Below are positions 20,808 to 31,939 of a DNA stretch of 64,000 nt, in pieces. Each line of letters opens with the position of its first letter. The stretch's first letter is position 1. Under the pieces are notes generated by a model. It saw only the letters and a program-made list of their open reading frames with translations, was not told where the DNA came from and made no database searches. The translations under genes and the position numbers were made by a program. This DNA comes from Mesorhizobium sp. M3A.F.Ca.ET.080.04.2.1 (GTDB lineage: Bacteria; Pseudomonadota; Alphaproteobacteria; Rhizobiales; Rhizobiaceae): contig NZ_CP034451.1 in NCBI RefSeq assembly GCF_003952525.1, forward strand, positions 4,030,001 through 4,094,000. The letters run 5' to 3'.

Positions 20808-21440
20808 ATGATGCAGCTGATAACACCCGACTGCTACGCCGAGTTTGCGAGCGAACTCAAGGAAATGCACGGACTTAGGTATCGGGTTTTCAAGAAGCGG
20901 CTCGATTGGGAAGTGCAGACCGAAGGCGAAATGGAAACGGACCCGTTTGACAGCCTGAACCCCGTCTACCTGCTTCTCAAGGGGTCCGATTGGCGAACTT
21001 GCGGCTGCGTCCGCCTTTTGCCGACCACCGGACCGACAATGTTGCGCGATACGTTTCCGACGCTGCTGGATGAGATGGTGGTCCCTGCGAGTGCCGATAT
21101 CTGGGAGAGTAGTCGTTTCGCGCTCGATCTCCCTGCGACAGCGCCGAAGGCAGCTGGCGGCCTGGCCCAAGCAACCTACGAGCTCTTCGCGGGGATCATC
21201 GAATTCGGCTTGGCCAACAATCTCTCCGGGATCGTAACGGTGACAGATACGCGCATCGAAAGGATCCTTCGTCTCGCCACCTGGCCGTTGTCACGTATCG
21301 GACAGCCCAAGCAGGTCGGCAACACCGAGGCAGTCGCCGGCTTCCTCGATATTTCCTACGCCAGTCTCTTGCGCATCCGCTGGAGGGGACGCCTCAACGG
21401 GCCGGTGTTGTGGCAACCAGTTCTCATCCAATCGGCATAG
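20808..21440 (+). CDS. traI: Acyl-homoserine-lactone synthase, LuxI/TraI-type
   Basis: A 210-residue autoinducer synthase using acyl-ACP and S-adenosylmethionine. The conserved residues are visible: RYRVFKKRLDWEV (Arg, Phe, Trp), the acidic pair in ETDPFDS, CGCVRLLPTTGP, DIWESSRFALD (WExxRF) and TVTDTRIERIL. The start is the first ATG of an ATGATG pair, preceded by GGAG with a 6-base spacer; the open frame upstream has no support. Pairs with traR immediately upstream. Confidence 0.94.
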   Translation: MMQLITPDCYAEFASELKEMHGLRYRVFKKRLDWEVQTEGEMETDPFDSLNPVYLLLKGSDWRTCGCVRLLPTTGPTMLRDTFPTLLDEMVVPASADIWESSRFALDLPATAPKAAGGLAQATYELFAGIIEFGLANNLSGIVTVTDTRIERILRLATWPLSRIGQPKQVGNTEAVAGFLDISYASLLRIRWRGRLNGPVLWQPVLIQSA

Positions 21441-21800
21441 CGCCTGCGGATGCTCAGCCGTGACTTGAGTTAAGTCTGCTCACGGCCGCCACCGCCGCCG
21501 TGAGGGTGAGCGGACCCGCCCCCACGAGCTTTCGACTGTTCCGGTCGATTGGCTCGCGCGGCCGGACTTTGGATTTCCGTAGGCGCAACCCGCAGTCCAG
21601 CGTGAGCACGCCAAAATGGCGCCCCTCCGCTTCGTCCAAAGAAGCCAACGTGGCTTCTGAGGTCGTCTTAGAATATTGGACCGGCCGCCGTGAGCGATCG
21701 CAACCTCAAACCTTTGCCGGTATGCCGGTTTGGCCGGACCGTCGGCCAGTCGGAGCAGTCCCCTGATAAGGACCCGAGCTGACGCGCGGTCCAACAGCGC
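21441..21800. other. Gene-free stretch after traI
   Basis: No supported gene, RNA or repeat. The minus strand is open in places but the translation is arginine-rich and shows no family signature. Confidence 0.4.
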
Positions 21801-21806
21801 CCGAGC

Positions 21807-22055
21807 CTATGCTTTGTGCATTACCGTTCGGTTGGCCATGTCGTCCAAGACCGCATGAAGAAGGCTTCCAACCTCCTGCGCAGCGAGCTCTGGCGCAATT
21901 CCTACATCGGACAATTGAATGAGCATTTTCTTGGCAGCACAGCGCCAGAACGCACTCGCCGCCTCGCCGTTCTTGGTCTCGAGGGCCTGGGCGATACTTT
22001 CGACCAATATACGTCGCCGATGCAGCGGAAATACGCAAATGTTTGATTCATGCAT
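21807..22055 (-). CDS. DUF6074 family small protein
   Basis: An 82-residue protein with the pattern FPLHRRRILVESIAQAL, NGEAASAFWR, typical of the small DUF6074 proteins found on rhizobial plasmids and islands: an N-terminal FPxxRR stretch, then a helical segment with GEAAxxFW. The function of the family is not known. The ATG follows a GAGGTGATTG ribosome-binding site; a TTG one codon earlier is possible. Antisense reading frames here are shadows. Confidence 0.75.
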   Translation of the reverse strand: MHESNICVFPLHRRRILVESIAQALETKNGEAASAFWRCAAKKMLIQLSDVGIAPELAAQEVGSLLHAVLDDMANRTVMHKA

Positions 22056-22580
22056 CAATCACCTCACAGATTCAGTTCCACAAAGAAAAACACCGGCGTC
22101 TTCAAAAGAGCCCCGCTAGCGCGGTGACGGTTCGCGGCGACATGACGAGTTCCACTTCCCCATCGACAAGCTATTGGGAGATGAGCCGCCGGACCGCATA
22201 TCCGGGACCGCACATAAGGTGAACCACCATTGCTCATCCGGCTGCATTTTCCTGGGCCGTTCGACGAGGCGTTCCAGCCGAATTGACGTCCAATGACTTG
22301 ATCTCTGAAAGGGCAGGGCGGTACGAATCACCCGATTGTTCCGCTGCTTACATTCCTGCGAGCTTGTGTATGAACGATTAAAGCGTGCCCGAGCCGTTCT
22401 TGGTGGCCGCCGCAGAAGGGAATCATGTCATCCGCTGCCTATCGTAGGCGGCGCGACTTCTAGCATGACTGCACTGCCCCGACAGGGCTTTGCAATCGCG
22501 CGTTTCGAAGCCTATGCTTTGGCATCGGCCGGCATTTACTTCGGTGCAGCCGACAGTAAGACGTACGCGCTCTTGCCCCG
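22056..22580. other. Gene-free stretch
   Basis: No supported gene. Short open frames on both strands have no recognisable motif; a minus-strand frame at 22116-22331 is slightly protein-like but unassigned. Confidence 0.35.
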
Positions 22581-23252
22581 TTGGAAGAGAGCCTTGCCCG
22601 ATCCCTCTTTCGCGACCAGGTGCTGAAGCCCTCACCCCGCAGGACTTCGCGCTTTTGCGACCATCGCTGCATCACGTCGAACCGGGCATCAAGGACCAGT
22701 TGGAGGTCGCGCATCAGCCGATCAAGAACGTATATTTTCCCGAGAGGGGCATCGCGTCGGTGGTCGCCACCATGACCGGCGGGCGGCAAGGTGAAGTCGG
22801 CATTGTCGGCTATGACGGGATGAAAGGAATTGCCGTCATTCTCGGAAAGGAAAGCACTACCTGGCGCCTGCCGGTTGAAAACCTTCGCCCTGCGATTAGC
22901 CCGTCGCTTCGCACCTCAGTGCTGGATTATGCCCACGCGTTCCTCGTCCAATCATGCCGGACGGCACTGGTCAATGGCCACTCCAAGATCGAAGAACGGC
23001 TGGCCCGCTGGCAGCTGATGGTCCACGACCGTGCGGAAGGAGATAAGATCCTCCCGACGCATGAATTTCTGGCGACCATGCTCGCGCCCACCGCCCGGGG
23101 TCACCACGGCCCTGCAAATGCTTGAGTATCGAGGACTGGTGCACGCCAAGCGCGGCGAGATCACGATCATCGACCGTGCCGGATTGATAAAGCTCACACA
23201 TGGCGCTTATGACAAGGAGGAGCAGCGTTATTTCGGCCTGGCCGCTGCCTGA
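22581..23252 (+). pseudogene. Crp/Fnr-family regulator, frameshifted
   Basis: The translation in consecutive frames gives EESLARSLFRDQVLK, then (after a shift near 22625) LTPQDFALLRPSLHHVEPG, KNVYFPERGIASVVATM, GEVGIVGYDGM, the cAMP-receptor-like sensor fold. After a second shift near 23085 comes GVTTALQMLEYRGLVHAKRG, the winged helix-turn-helix. Residues between the sensor and HTH (after TTWRLPVENL) also look shortened. The pattern matches the Mesorhizobium Crp/Fnr group that lacks a classical cAMP pocket. At least two frameshifts make it non-functional as read. Confidence 0.78.
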
Positions 23253-23426
23253 AGCATGTCGGTTGAAACGGGTTCAGCCGACGTCTCCTTGCCCCTCACC
23301 AGGTCGCCCAAAAGCATCAGCGGTTTTGAACGAATCGCAGCTATTGTCCGCAATCGGACATAGGCTTGAAGGCGGTCGAATTCGTGCCATAAGTCGGGTT
23401 GGTCAGGGTTCAGGGAGGAATTCGTC

Positions 23427-23672
23427 ATGACCAATTCGTTTCACACCGTCACCGTCGAAAAAGCCGCAGAAGCCTATGTCCTTTCCAGGGGAAGGGTCCG
23501 CTTTCTCTCCATGGCGCAGGCGATCCGCGCCATCCGAACACTAATGCCGGCATGCAAGGCCACCGACCGCGAGTTGGAGGAACTGTTGGCGGCCGCTTCC
23601 TTCGTTCATGGCGTGCCCGTCGCCTTCGACACAAAAACAGCCGATGGTGTAGAACCACGGCTGCATTCCTAA
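23427..23672 (+). CDS. Small conserved-looking protein of unknown function
   Basis: An 81-residue protein (MTNSFHTVTVEKAAEAYVLS...) with an excellent GGAGGA ribosome-binding site 7 bases before the ATG. It is mixed helical and has no transmembrane segment or known motif. Codon use is like the real genes around it. Not recognised as a named family. Confidence 0.6.
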   Translation: MTNSFHTVTVEKAAEAYVLSRGRVRFLSMAQAIRAIRTLMPACKATDRELEELLAAASFVHGVPVAFDTKTADGVEPRLHS

Positions 23673-23861
23673 GAGGGCATGCCGCGCCATGCAGACTGTC
23701 AGAGGGCATTCGTCAGATGGTAGTCCGCTAACTTAACTGCAGAGTCTAAAGGACGTGTTCCAGCATTGCGAACTCACCGATCGCTTTGTTGCCAAAGCTG
23801 CCAGCAAGCGATCGCCTCATCCAGCCGTTTGCACCATCTCATCACAGACATCATCGCGATG

Positions 23862-24251
23862 CTACCTGTCCAGCATATGTCCAGCATTTCGCAAGGCGGC
23901 CAGAAGGAGCCTCGCATAGCCTGTGACATCGATCTGGGCCTGCATCGAAAGGGGCATGCTGGTCCAGTTCTCCAACGGTGCAATGAAAGGTGAGAAGGTG
24001 CCATTGACTAGGCAACAACAGCTAACAAGGCCCTCTCGGTCCAATGCCACCACACCGATCTTGTCGCCTGGATATCCAATGGCTGCGACTCGCTGGACCT
24101 CCAGGTCACCGTCCACCCGCACGTCAAAAAGAAGGCTACCACGGCTCCTCGTGGCTATCTCAGCCGCCTTCTCATCAAAGCTTGAAGAGAGCAAGCGGAC
24201 GCTTTCCACCGCCATCTGGAAAATCACCAAATCCAGTTCATTCACGGCCAT
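23862..24251 (-). CDS. Hypothetical protein
   Basis: About 129 residues beginning MAVNELDLVIFQMAVESVRLL, chosen because GGAA lies upstream of this ATG and the protein-like composition starts here; the frame is open to 24293. It contains a Cys triplet (VSCCCLVNG) and an LxxxLRNAGHML ending. No family recognised; it could be a degraded remnant, since it sits between two pseudogenes. Confidence 0.4.
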   Translation of the reverse strand: MAVNELDLVIFQMAVESVRLLSSSFDEKAAEIATRSRGSLLFDVRVDGDLEVQRVAAIGYPGDKIGVVALDREGLVSCCCLVNGTFSPFIAPLENWTSMPLSMQAQIDVTGYARLLLAALRNAGHMLDR

Positions 24252-24770
24252 ATGGGCATTTCCGCGCAACGGGTGGTGATTGCAATGACACATACTGCTT
24301 GTTCACAGATGTCGGTCACGAACGATCATTCGTCGGGTTCCGGTTCCGACCAACGGTGTCGCCACCTGATCGTGCTGCGGTTCGAACCTTCCGAACGCGA
24401 GCCGAGCGCGCTATGAGGTTGGAGTCTAGGTCTCGGACCCTGCCTCGCGGCCTTCTCATCTTTGGCAGACCCGTTGCAACGCCGCCGCGATGGCGCAAAC
24501 GCCAGATGACGCTGATCCATCGCTTGATCGTGAACTGAGCTTCTGAACACCATTGGGACAGCAGGGTGGAAGGGCTTGACCAACGCTGCCCCCGTTTTCC
24601 AAGAGGACCCGTCCTCGATTGAATCTTTCGAGCCCCGTGCGGCGCGCAGCCAAATGATGACGATCTGGACTCAGCTCGCAGACCGCAAGGCAAAGAGGGA
24701 ACCTTCCAGGCAGCCAAGCTGCTCGACGCAAAGAGCGGCCTTTGGAGTTCCCAAGAATCGACCCTTCCAT
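24252..24770. other. Gene-free stretch upstream of dctA relic
   Basis: No supported gene. It leads into the promoter elements of the dctA relic. Confidence 0.35.
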
Positions 24771-24771
24771 A

Positions 24772-24786
24772 GTTGCGACAGGCAAC
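24772..24786. promoter_or_regulatory. GTTGC-N5-GCAAC palindrome (possible DctD activator site)
   Basis: A perfect 5-5-5 dyad centred about 87 bp upstream of the sigma-54 promoter of dctA, a normal position for an enhancer site of a DctD/NtrC-type activator. The match to DctD sites could not be checked. Confidence 0.35.
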
Positions 24787-24858
24787 CACTGCACGAGTGT
24801 GGGAGAGCGAATCGCAAGCATTGCGTGAGGTCCTGCGCGTTTTCCCCTCTTTGCTATT

Positions 24859-24873
24859 TGGCACATCGTTTGC
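24859..24873 (+). promoter_or_regulatory. Sigma-54 promoter of dctA
   Basis: TGGCACATCGTTTGC has the invariant GG and GC exactly 10 bases apart and the consensus TGGCAC/TTGC boxes. It lies about 83 bp before the dctA start. Rhizobial dctA is known to be transcribed by RNA polymerase with sigma-54 and DctD (or NifA in bacteroids). Confidence 0.75.
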
Positions 24874-24955
24874 GCCGAAGTGGGCGCAGCGTTCGACCGG
24901 AGCACTGCATGGGAGAGGGAGGAGCCCCACCCCGATCCGGTCAAGGAGAGAGACG

Positions 24956-26158
24956 GTGTTGGTTCCAAGAGTTCCCCGCGCGATCGCAGCGCCCCGCAAG
25001 CGCCATTTTGCCCGGACCTACGTGCAGGTACTTGCCGCCATAATCCTGGGTGCCGCAATCGGCTATTTCCATTTGGAGACCGGCCACAGCCTGAAGCCGC
25101 TCGGCGATGCCTTCGTCGATGTCGTCAAGATAATCACCGTACCTGTCATCTTCCTGACAATGGCGACCGGCATTGCCGGCATGAGCGATCTGCAGAAGGT
25201 CGGCCGAGTTGCCGCCAAGGCGATGGTCTATTTTCTCACCTTTTCGACGCTCGCTTTTGTTGTCGGGCTGATTGTCGCGAATATCGTTCAGCCTGGCGCC
25301 GGCCTCAACATCGATCCGGCCTCGCTCGATGTCCAAGCCGTTAAGGGCTATGTGGCCACGGCTCACGAGCAGTCCGTGACCAGCTTCCTGATGAACATCA
25401 TCCCGTCAACGATTGCCAATGCCTTCGCGGAAGGCGACATCCTGCAAGTCTTGTTCCTCTCGGTCCTGTTCGGCGCGGTCTGCCGCTACAACGGCCGCTC
25501 GCTCTTCTCTCTCGTCCGATACATCAAGGACGAGCTGCTGCTCGCAATGTCCTCCTCAGAGGCCGCGCTGGCCTCGCTCATGGAGAAGATGGAAAGGGCC
25601 GGCGCCACGCATTCGGTCGTGGGTCTCATTCCATTCAATCTGGACGGCACGAATATGATGCTCGCCGCCCTTTTCATCGCCCAAGCGACGAAAACTGATC
25701 TCCCGATCGGCTGCCGGATCCTCATGCTGTTTGTCGCATTGTTCCCTTCGAACGGAACAACCCGCATTACCGGTGCAGGCCTCGTCACAATGGCTGCAAC
25801 GCTCTTTCTTGTTCCGGCCGCACCGGTCACCTCCGTGGGGCTTATTCTTGGCGTCGATCAGCTTATGTCCGAATGCCACGCGCTGACGGTTTTTCTCCGC
25901 AGCGTAGCGGCAACGCTGGCTGTCACCCGGTCCGGGGCGAGCGGGATAAACGACGATTCGGGGAGCGCCTCACTAGCGGACCGTTCAGCGCTCCGGCGGT
26001 GGACGGTCAAGTCGCCCGGCGTGGTGAACACAATTCCCCGTGCGAACGACGCTCAGCTATTGGGGTGGACCCGATGGCGCAAAGCCGTATTTGAGAAACC
26101 GCCAGATCGCACCGGCACCTGTGCGCCTGTAGCAACTGCGGGGCACGATCAAAACTGA
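24956..26158 (+). pseudogene. dctA: C4-dicarboxylate transporter DctA, internally deleted
   Basis: DctA imports succinate, malate and fumarate; bacteroids depend on it. The GTG start has AAGGAG upstream. The N-terminal half is normal ([60 protein letters not shown]). LFLSVLFG then jumps straight to AVCRYNGRS, so roughly 70-80 residues containing transmembrane helices 5-6 are missing in frame. The PTGYS part of the substrate loop before FNLDGTN and the residues after NLDGTN are also missing, and the C-terminus shifts frame near 25935. The SSSEAAL hairpin is retained. Probably inactive despite a good promoter. Confidence 0.82.
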
Positions 26159-26218
26159 CCCATTTTACACCAAAAAGGCGGCCGTTGCTGCCACGCCGTC
26201 CATGGATTGGAGACTCAT

Positions 26219-26830
26219 GTCTAAGCCGACTGCCATCACTGTCGCAGCTCTTCTTTTACTCCTCGCCTTGCTGGCGAGCCAATATAGCGCGAACCTGCAC
26301 CGGCAGGCGTGGTCGACCGACAGGCAAAAGTGGAGCGGCGCATTCGACAACGATCTCCTTCGCCAATCGCCGGCAACCCGCAAGGCGATGCCGTTCTGGT
26401 CATATTCAATGACTACCACAACTGTCCGCATTGCAGACTGGCTGATATCAACTACCAAAAAGCCTTCAAGCATGAACCCAATCTGAAGCTTGTGATCAAA
26501 CAGTTCCCGGTCCTGGGACCGGATTCCCAATTCCCAGCCTTCGCCGCACTCGCCTCGAGAAAACAGGGAAAGTTCGACGAATTCCACCGCGCCCTTATGA
26601 TTTCCCCCAGTTGAAGGGTCACTCTCAAGATCGCAGCGCGTGTAGGCCTTGACGTTGAGCAGCTCAAGCGGGAATGCAAGATCCGGCCATCGCAGATGAA
26701 ATGCGCGGTCCGCGCACTCGCGAAAGGTCTGCACTTAGACGGTACGCCCGCGTTGGTGGTCGGCGATATAGTGGTCGCCGACCTTGTGGACATGGCCAGC
26801 TTGCAACGCTTGCATCGCCGATGCGCGCTC
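26219..26830 (+). pseudogene. DsbA/thioredoxin-fold disulfide protein, frameshifted with in-frame stop
   Basis: The start encodes MSKPTAITVAALLLLLALLA, a signal or anchor segment. After a frameshift near 26370 the frame reads AVLVIFNDYHNCPHCRLADI, with the CPHC redox motif, then VIKQFPVLGPDSQFPAFAAL, as in periplasmic DsbA/ScsC-like proteins. An in-frame TGA at 26612-26614 interrupts it, and the same frame continues with AARVGLDVEQLKREC and GTPALVVGDIVV (the cis-Pro TP loop). The gene is therefore broken at two places. Confidence 0.75.
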
Positions 26831-26839
26831 AAAGCGTGC

Positions 26840-27345
26840 TGGCTCTCGTGCGGGGCAGCATCTGTAGACCGGCCACGCTGTTGTTGCCGGAGCGTGCCGT
26901 TTGTGGCAGCTGGCTTTGCTGTCGCTCCTCGTAATCTTGTTGCGGTCATCCAGCTGCCGTGGGCGCCAACAACAATCCTGAGCGCCCGCGCCTGAAGTCG
27001 CTGGCCGGGTGCTCGTGAACCGAGCCCGCTTTTCTTCGGCAAGCTCAGGCGGTCTTGGCCCTGCGGCATCGCCCCCTGGCGCGGGGCAGCCTTCGGCTGC
27101 TGACGGTCGCCGGCCTGTCGGCCGGCGTCTTTCTATTGTGGCCTTCCCCCTGGCGCAGGGTGGGCAGCACTCCCTTCTAGGCCCGCCGCGGCGTCCCGCA
27201 ACCCTTCGCTTGTCGCTTTCGGGTCCTCCACTCCGTTCCGGTCCTGCTGATGCAGTCCGCCTCCGACGGCGGGCCTTTCCGGTCGCTTTTGCCGCCCACC
27301 CCGCTTCCGGGGAGGGCGCGCGATTGTAGAGCGGAGGACATCACG
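26840..27345. other. GC-rich structured leader upstream of ardC
   Basis: No coding gene supported over about 500 bp. Two strong hairpins are present: GCAGC-CTTCG-GCTGC at 27087-27101 (a UUCG-type tetraloop) and an 8-bp stem at 27108-27127. The length and structure suggest an untranslated leader for ardC. Confidence 0.45.
27108..27127 (+). terminator. Terminator-like hairpin in the ardC leader
   Basis: CGCCGGCC-TGTC-GGCCGGCG is a perfect 8-bp stem with a 4-base loop, followed by TCTTTCT. It could end upstream transcription or act as an attenuator before ardC. Confidence 0.45.
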
Positions 27346-28347
27346 ATGCGTGCAAACAACAAACGTTGCGGCAGCCGACAGGCTGGCGCAGACAGTGGCG
27401 GGCGCACCGGCGCCAGCCTTTATCAGGAAATCACCGACCGCATCATTGCCGAACTGGAGCGCGGCACCGTGCCATGGGTCAAGCCGTGGGGCAGGGCAAG
27501 GACAGGCCTCGGCCTGCCGCGGAATGCGGCCACCCAGCGCCGATATTCCGGCATCAATATCCTGATCCTGTGGGGCGCGGTCATCGAGCGCGGTTTCCCC
27601 AGCCAGAACTGGCTCACCTTCCGGCAGGCGCTTTCGCTTGGCGGCAATGTCAGGAAGGGCGAGCACGGCACCACCATCGTTCACGCTGACCGCTTTGTTC
27701 CCAAGAACGAAAAGCAACGCGCCGACACCGATGGCGACGAACCGCAGGCGGTGCCCTTCCTGAAGCGCTTCACCGTCTTCGATGTCGCGCAGTGCGATAA
27801 TCTGCCCGAACATCTTTACGCCGCCGGCGAGCCTCTGCCTGAGCGCGAGATGGTCCCGCAGGCCGAGGCGCTCATTCATGCAACCGGCGCTGATTTTCGC
27901 ATCGGCGGCGAGCGCGCCTTCTACATGCCCGGCAGCGACACCATACAGGTGCCGCCGCAGCCGGCTTTCTTCCACCAGATCGACTATTACCGGACCTGCT
28001 TTCACGAGCTTGGACACTGGACCGGCCACCCGAGGCGACTCGCGCGCGACCTGTCCGGCTCCTTCGGGTCCAACACCTATGCGCGCGAGGAACTGGTCGC
28101 CGAAATCGCATCAGCCTTCATCTGCAGCAGTCTCGGCATCGAGCCGAGCGTGCGCCATGCCGACTACATCGGCTCATGGCTGACGGTTTTGCGCGAGGAC
28201 AACCGCGCCATCTTCCGCGCCGCAAGCCATGCCTCGAAAGCCGCCGATTTCCTGCTTGGCCGCAATGTCGATGTCGAAGGCGAGGCACATGCCGAAACCG
28301 CCTATGGGAGCGCGCAATCCTCACACGCGACCGCCTTGCGCCTCTGA
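27346..28347 (+). CDS. ardC: Antirestriction protein ArdC (ssDNA-binding domain plus zincin metallopeptidase domain)
   Basis: A 333-residue protein. Residues 20-150 form the ArdC N-terminal domain (LYQEITDRIIAELERG, VPWVKPWG, RYSGINILILW, WLTFRQAL, VRKGEHGTTIV). The C-terminal half is a zinc-metallopeptidase-like domain with FHELGHWTGH (HExxH) and the downstream Glu in YAREELVAEIASAF. ArdC proteins protect single-stranded DNA entering a new host from restriction. The ATG has a GCGGAGGAC Shine-Dalgarno; in-frame sequence upstream to 27250 is leader. Location next to transfer genes fits a role in ICE establishment. Confidence 0.92.
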   Translation: MRANNKRCGSRQAGADSGGRTGASLYQEITDRIIAELERGTVPWVKPWGRARTGLGLPRNAATQRRYSGINILILWGAVIERGFPSQNWLTFRQALSLGGNVRKGEHGTTIVHADRFVPKNEKQRADTDGDEPQAVPFLKRFTVFDVAQCDNLPEHLYAAGEPLPEREMVPQAEALIHATGADFRIGGERAFYMPGSDTIQVPPQPAFFHQIDYYRTCFHELGHWTGHPRRLARDLSGSFGSNTYAREELVAEIASAFICSSLGIEPSVRHADYIGSWLTVLREDNRAIFRAASHASKAADFLLGRNVDVEGEAHAETAYGSAQSSHATALRL

Positions 28348-28447
28348 TGACGCAAAGCCGCGCGCAACCAACTCGACAGTTCTTTTGAGGTTGCCCTAAC
28401 GCCGATGGCCGGCGTTGGCGTCGATCGTTCATCGGACCGAGGTTCGC

Positions 28448-28479
28448 AAAAAAAGAGGGCGGCATTGATGCCGCCCTCT
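28448..28479 (-). terminator. Rho-independent terminator of groESL
   Basis: AGAGGGCGGCAT (28454-28465) pairs with ATGCCGCCCTCT (28468-28479), followed on the minus strand by a run of T (the A-run 28448-28454). It lies 26 bp past the groEL stop codon. Confidence 0.88.
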
Positions 28480-28504
28480 CGTTGCGAAAGCTGCCAGAGC
28501 TGGA

Positions 28505-30519
<2,015 letters not shown>

Positions 30520-30558
30520 TTTCGGATTTTTCCCTGGTGCGCTGTTGAGGGGTTTTTG

Positions 30559-30585
30559 TTAGCACTCGCGATGGACGAGTGCTAA
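30559..30585. promoter_or_regulatory. CIRCE operator of groESL
   Basis: TTAGCACTC, nine bases, GAGTGCTAA: a perfect 9-9-9 CIRCE element 40 bp upstream of groES. HrcA binds this site and represses groESL until heat shock. Confidence 0.95.
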
Positions 30586-30929
30586 CGCGATAGTGAGGTA
30601 GGCTGTAAGCGGGCACTCGTCAAGACGGACGAGGGCAGGCGAGGAGCTCTGGCCCCCTCCCCGGTGGAACCCAACGCATACGCGGCATCCGCGTTGATGG
30701 CTGCGAGCCCCACATTTCCATTGAATTCGGCGTCATGACGCCAACTTGCTCGCGCCGCTTCCAAGTCGTCAGTCGTGCTGCCGTCAGCACGAACATAGGG
30801 CTGCGCTTCACTTCCCGTCGAAGCCGCGGCAAGCAGCGTCGCCGTCAGCACGCTCCTTTGCAGATGCTTGCCAAAGGTGGACAGTGAGCGCACCTGCGCC
30901 GGGCTGTTGGTGCGAACGTAAGACGTCAT
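30582..30929 (-). pseudogene. N-terminal fragment of an autotransporter subtilisin-like serine protease
   Basis: The fragment starts with an ATG behind AAAGGAG and has a signal peptide (SVLTATLLAAASTGSEA). It then reads EFNGNVGLAAINADAAYALG and TGEGA, which matches the start of S8 passenger domains of autotransporters (AxxAYxxGxTGxGVxVxVxDSG). It stops about 116 codons in, before the catalytic Asp, and its end overlaps the CIRCE element. Only the head of a protein normally close to 1000 residues remains. Confidence 0.6.
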
Positions 30930-31939
30930 TGACAACTCCTTTTTGCAAGTCGAGCCCCTTCTCCACCTTCGGCCGCCGTCGACGCGAAGAAGTCCGCATC
31001 GCGTTGAAGACGAGCTGCGAAAAAGAGAAAGATGTGTTTGATGGCTGCGGCCCCAACGGTGCCTTCAGATTTGAGATCACTTCCGCCGCGAGCGGCTGAA
31101 GCTCCTCGCAACGTCAAATCGAATCTGCTGCCAAGCCTCCAGGAAAGGAGAGCATTGCTCATCTCGCGCTTGTGCATGCAGTCAACCTTCGATCCGTGTT
31201 GCCACATCAAGAGCAAATGCCGTGCCAAAGCTCACTGGGAAGTGAACGCATGGCTCTCCCTGAAAACCTCACAAATCCAGCATGGTCAATTGTGCGGAAC
31301 CCGACATGCGTCTTCTGCCACTGTCAGCTTTCGGACAGGCATGACGCGTTTCGCGCCGACCACCGGTCGATCGGTTTTGGGGCCGGTCTGTTCGCCTCAT
31401 AAGAGCGCGTTACATTGCGTAGCGGTTTCCCGAGCGCCGCCACATGACACTGGACCTGCAGGTAGCACCGGCTTCTCATCCAGCCTTACTTTGGCCCCCT
31501 CGCGTATCAAATTCCCGCTGGCGAGCCCTGCTTTCATAGATCGCACCATGCCGGATGTCTGCTCTGGCGCCCGACCCGCTGGCACGATCTCGATCCGGCA
31601 TAAGGGCGCAGCATCTTTGCAGGCCGTTTCATCCCGGCGTCCTGCTTGGCTGACAGACCGCACTTGGCGAGCGGTCTCCATGCTCTCTCCAAGGACCATC
31701 CCTGCGGCTGGCTTGTCGACCTATGGGCGGGTCCGGCCGCCCGAAACCCTCGCGCCATCAGCTTTTTTCCCCGCCGCCTGCGGCGGCTTCCTCGCGCCGC
31801 TTCGCTCACAAAAAAGCTGCCCGCTCGGGTCCTTCACTGTCGCTGCGGCCCTGTCGGATTCAGGCGGTCCTGACGCGCCCATTACGGTGCGCCATCGCAG
31901 GGGATGGTCCCCGGCGAAACCACAAAAGGAGACTTCGAA
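30930..31939. other. Long gene-free stretch and DUF736 leader
   Basis: About 1 kb without a supported gene. A 303-codon open frame covers most of it but is rich in Ser, Pro, Ala and Arg, has no motif and no ribosome-binding site. The last 180 bp form a structured leader for the DUF736 gene. Confidence 0.45.
31759..31819. repeat. Nested inverted repeats in the DUF736 leader
   Basis: CAGCTTTTTT (31759-31768) is the exact complement of AAAAAAGCTG (31810-31819). Inside lies a second hairpin, GCCGCC-TGC-GGCGGC (31773-31787). The arms carry T and A runs, so the structure could act as a bidirectional terminator or a regulatory leader. Confidence 0.55.

Noticed and set aside
26150..26185. Possible IS21-type terminal sequence before the dsbA-like relic
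   Set aside because: Only a short resemblance (AAAACTGACCCATTTT), no transposase nearby and no matching end.
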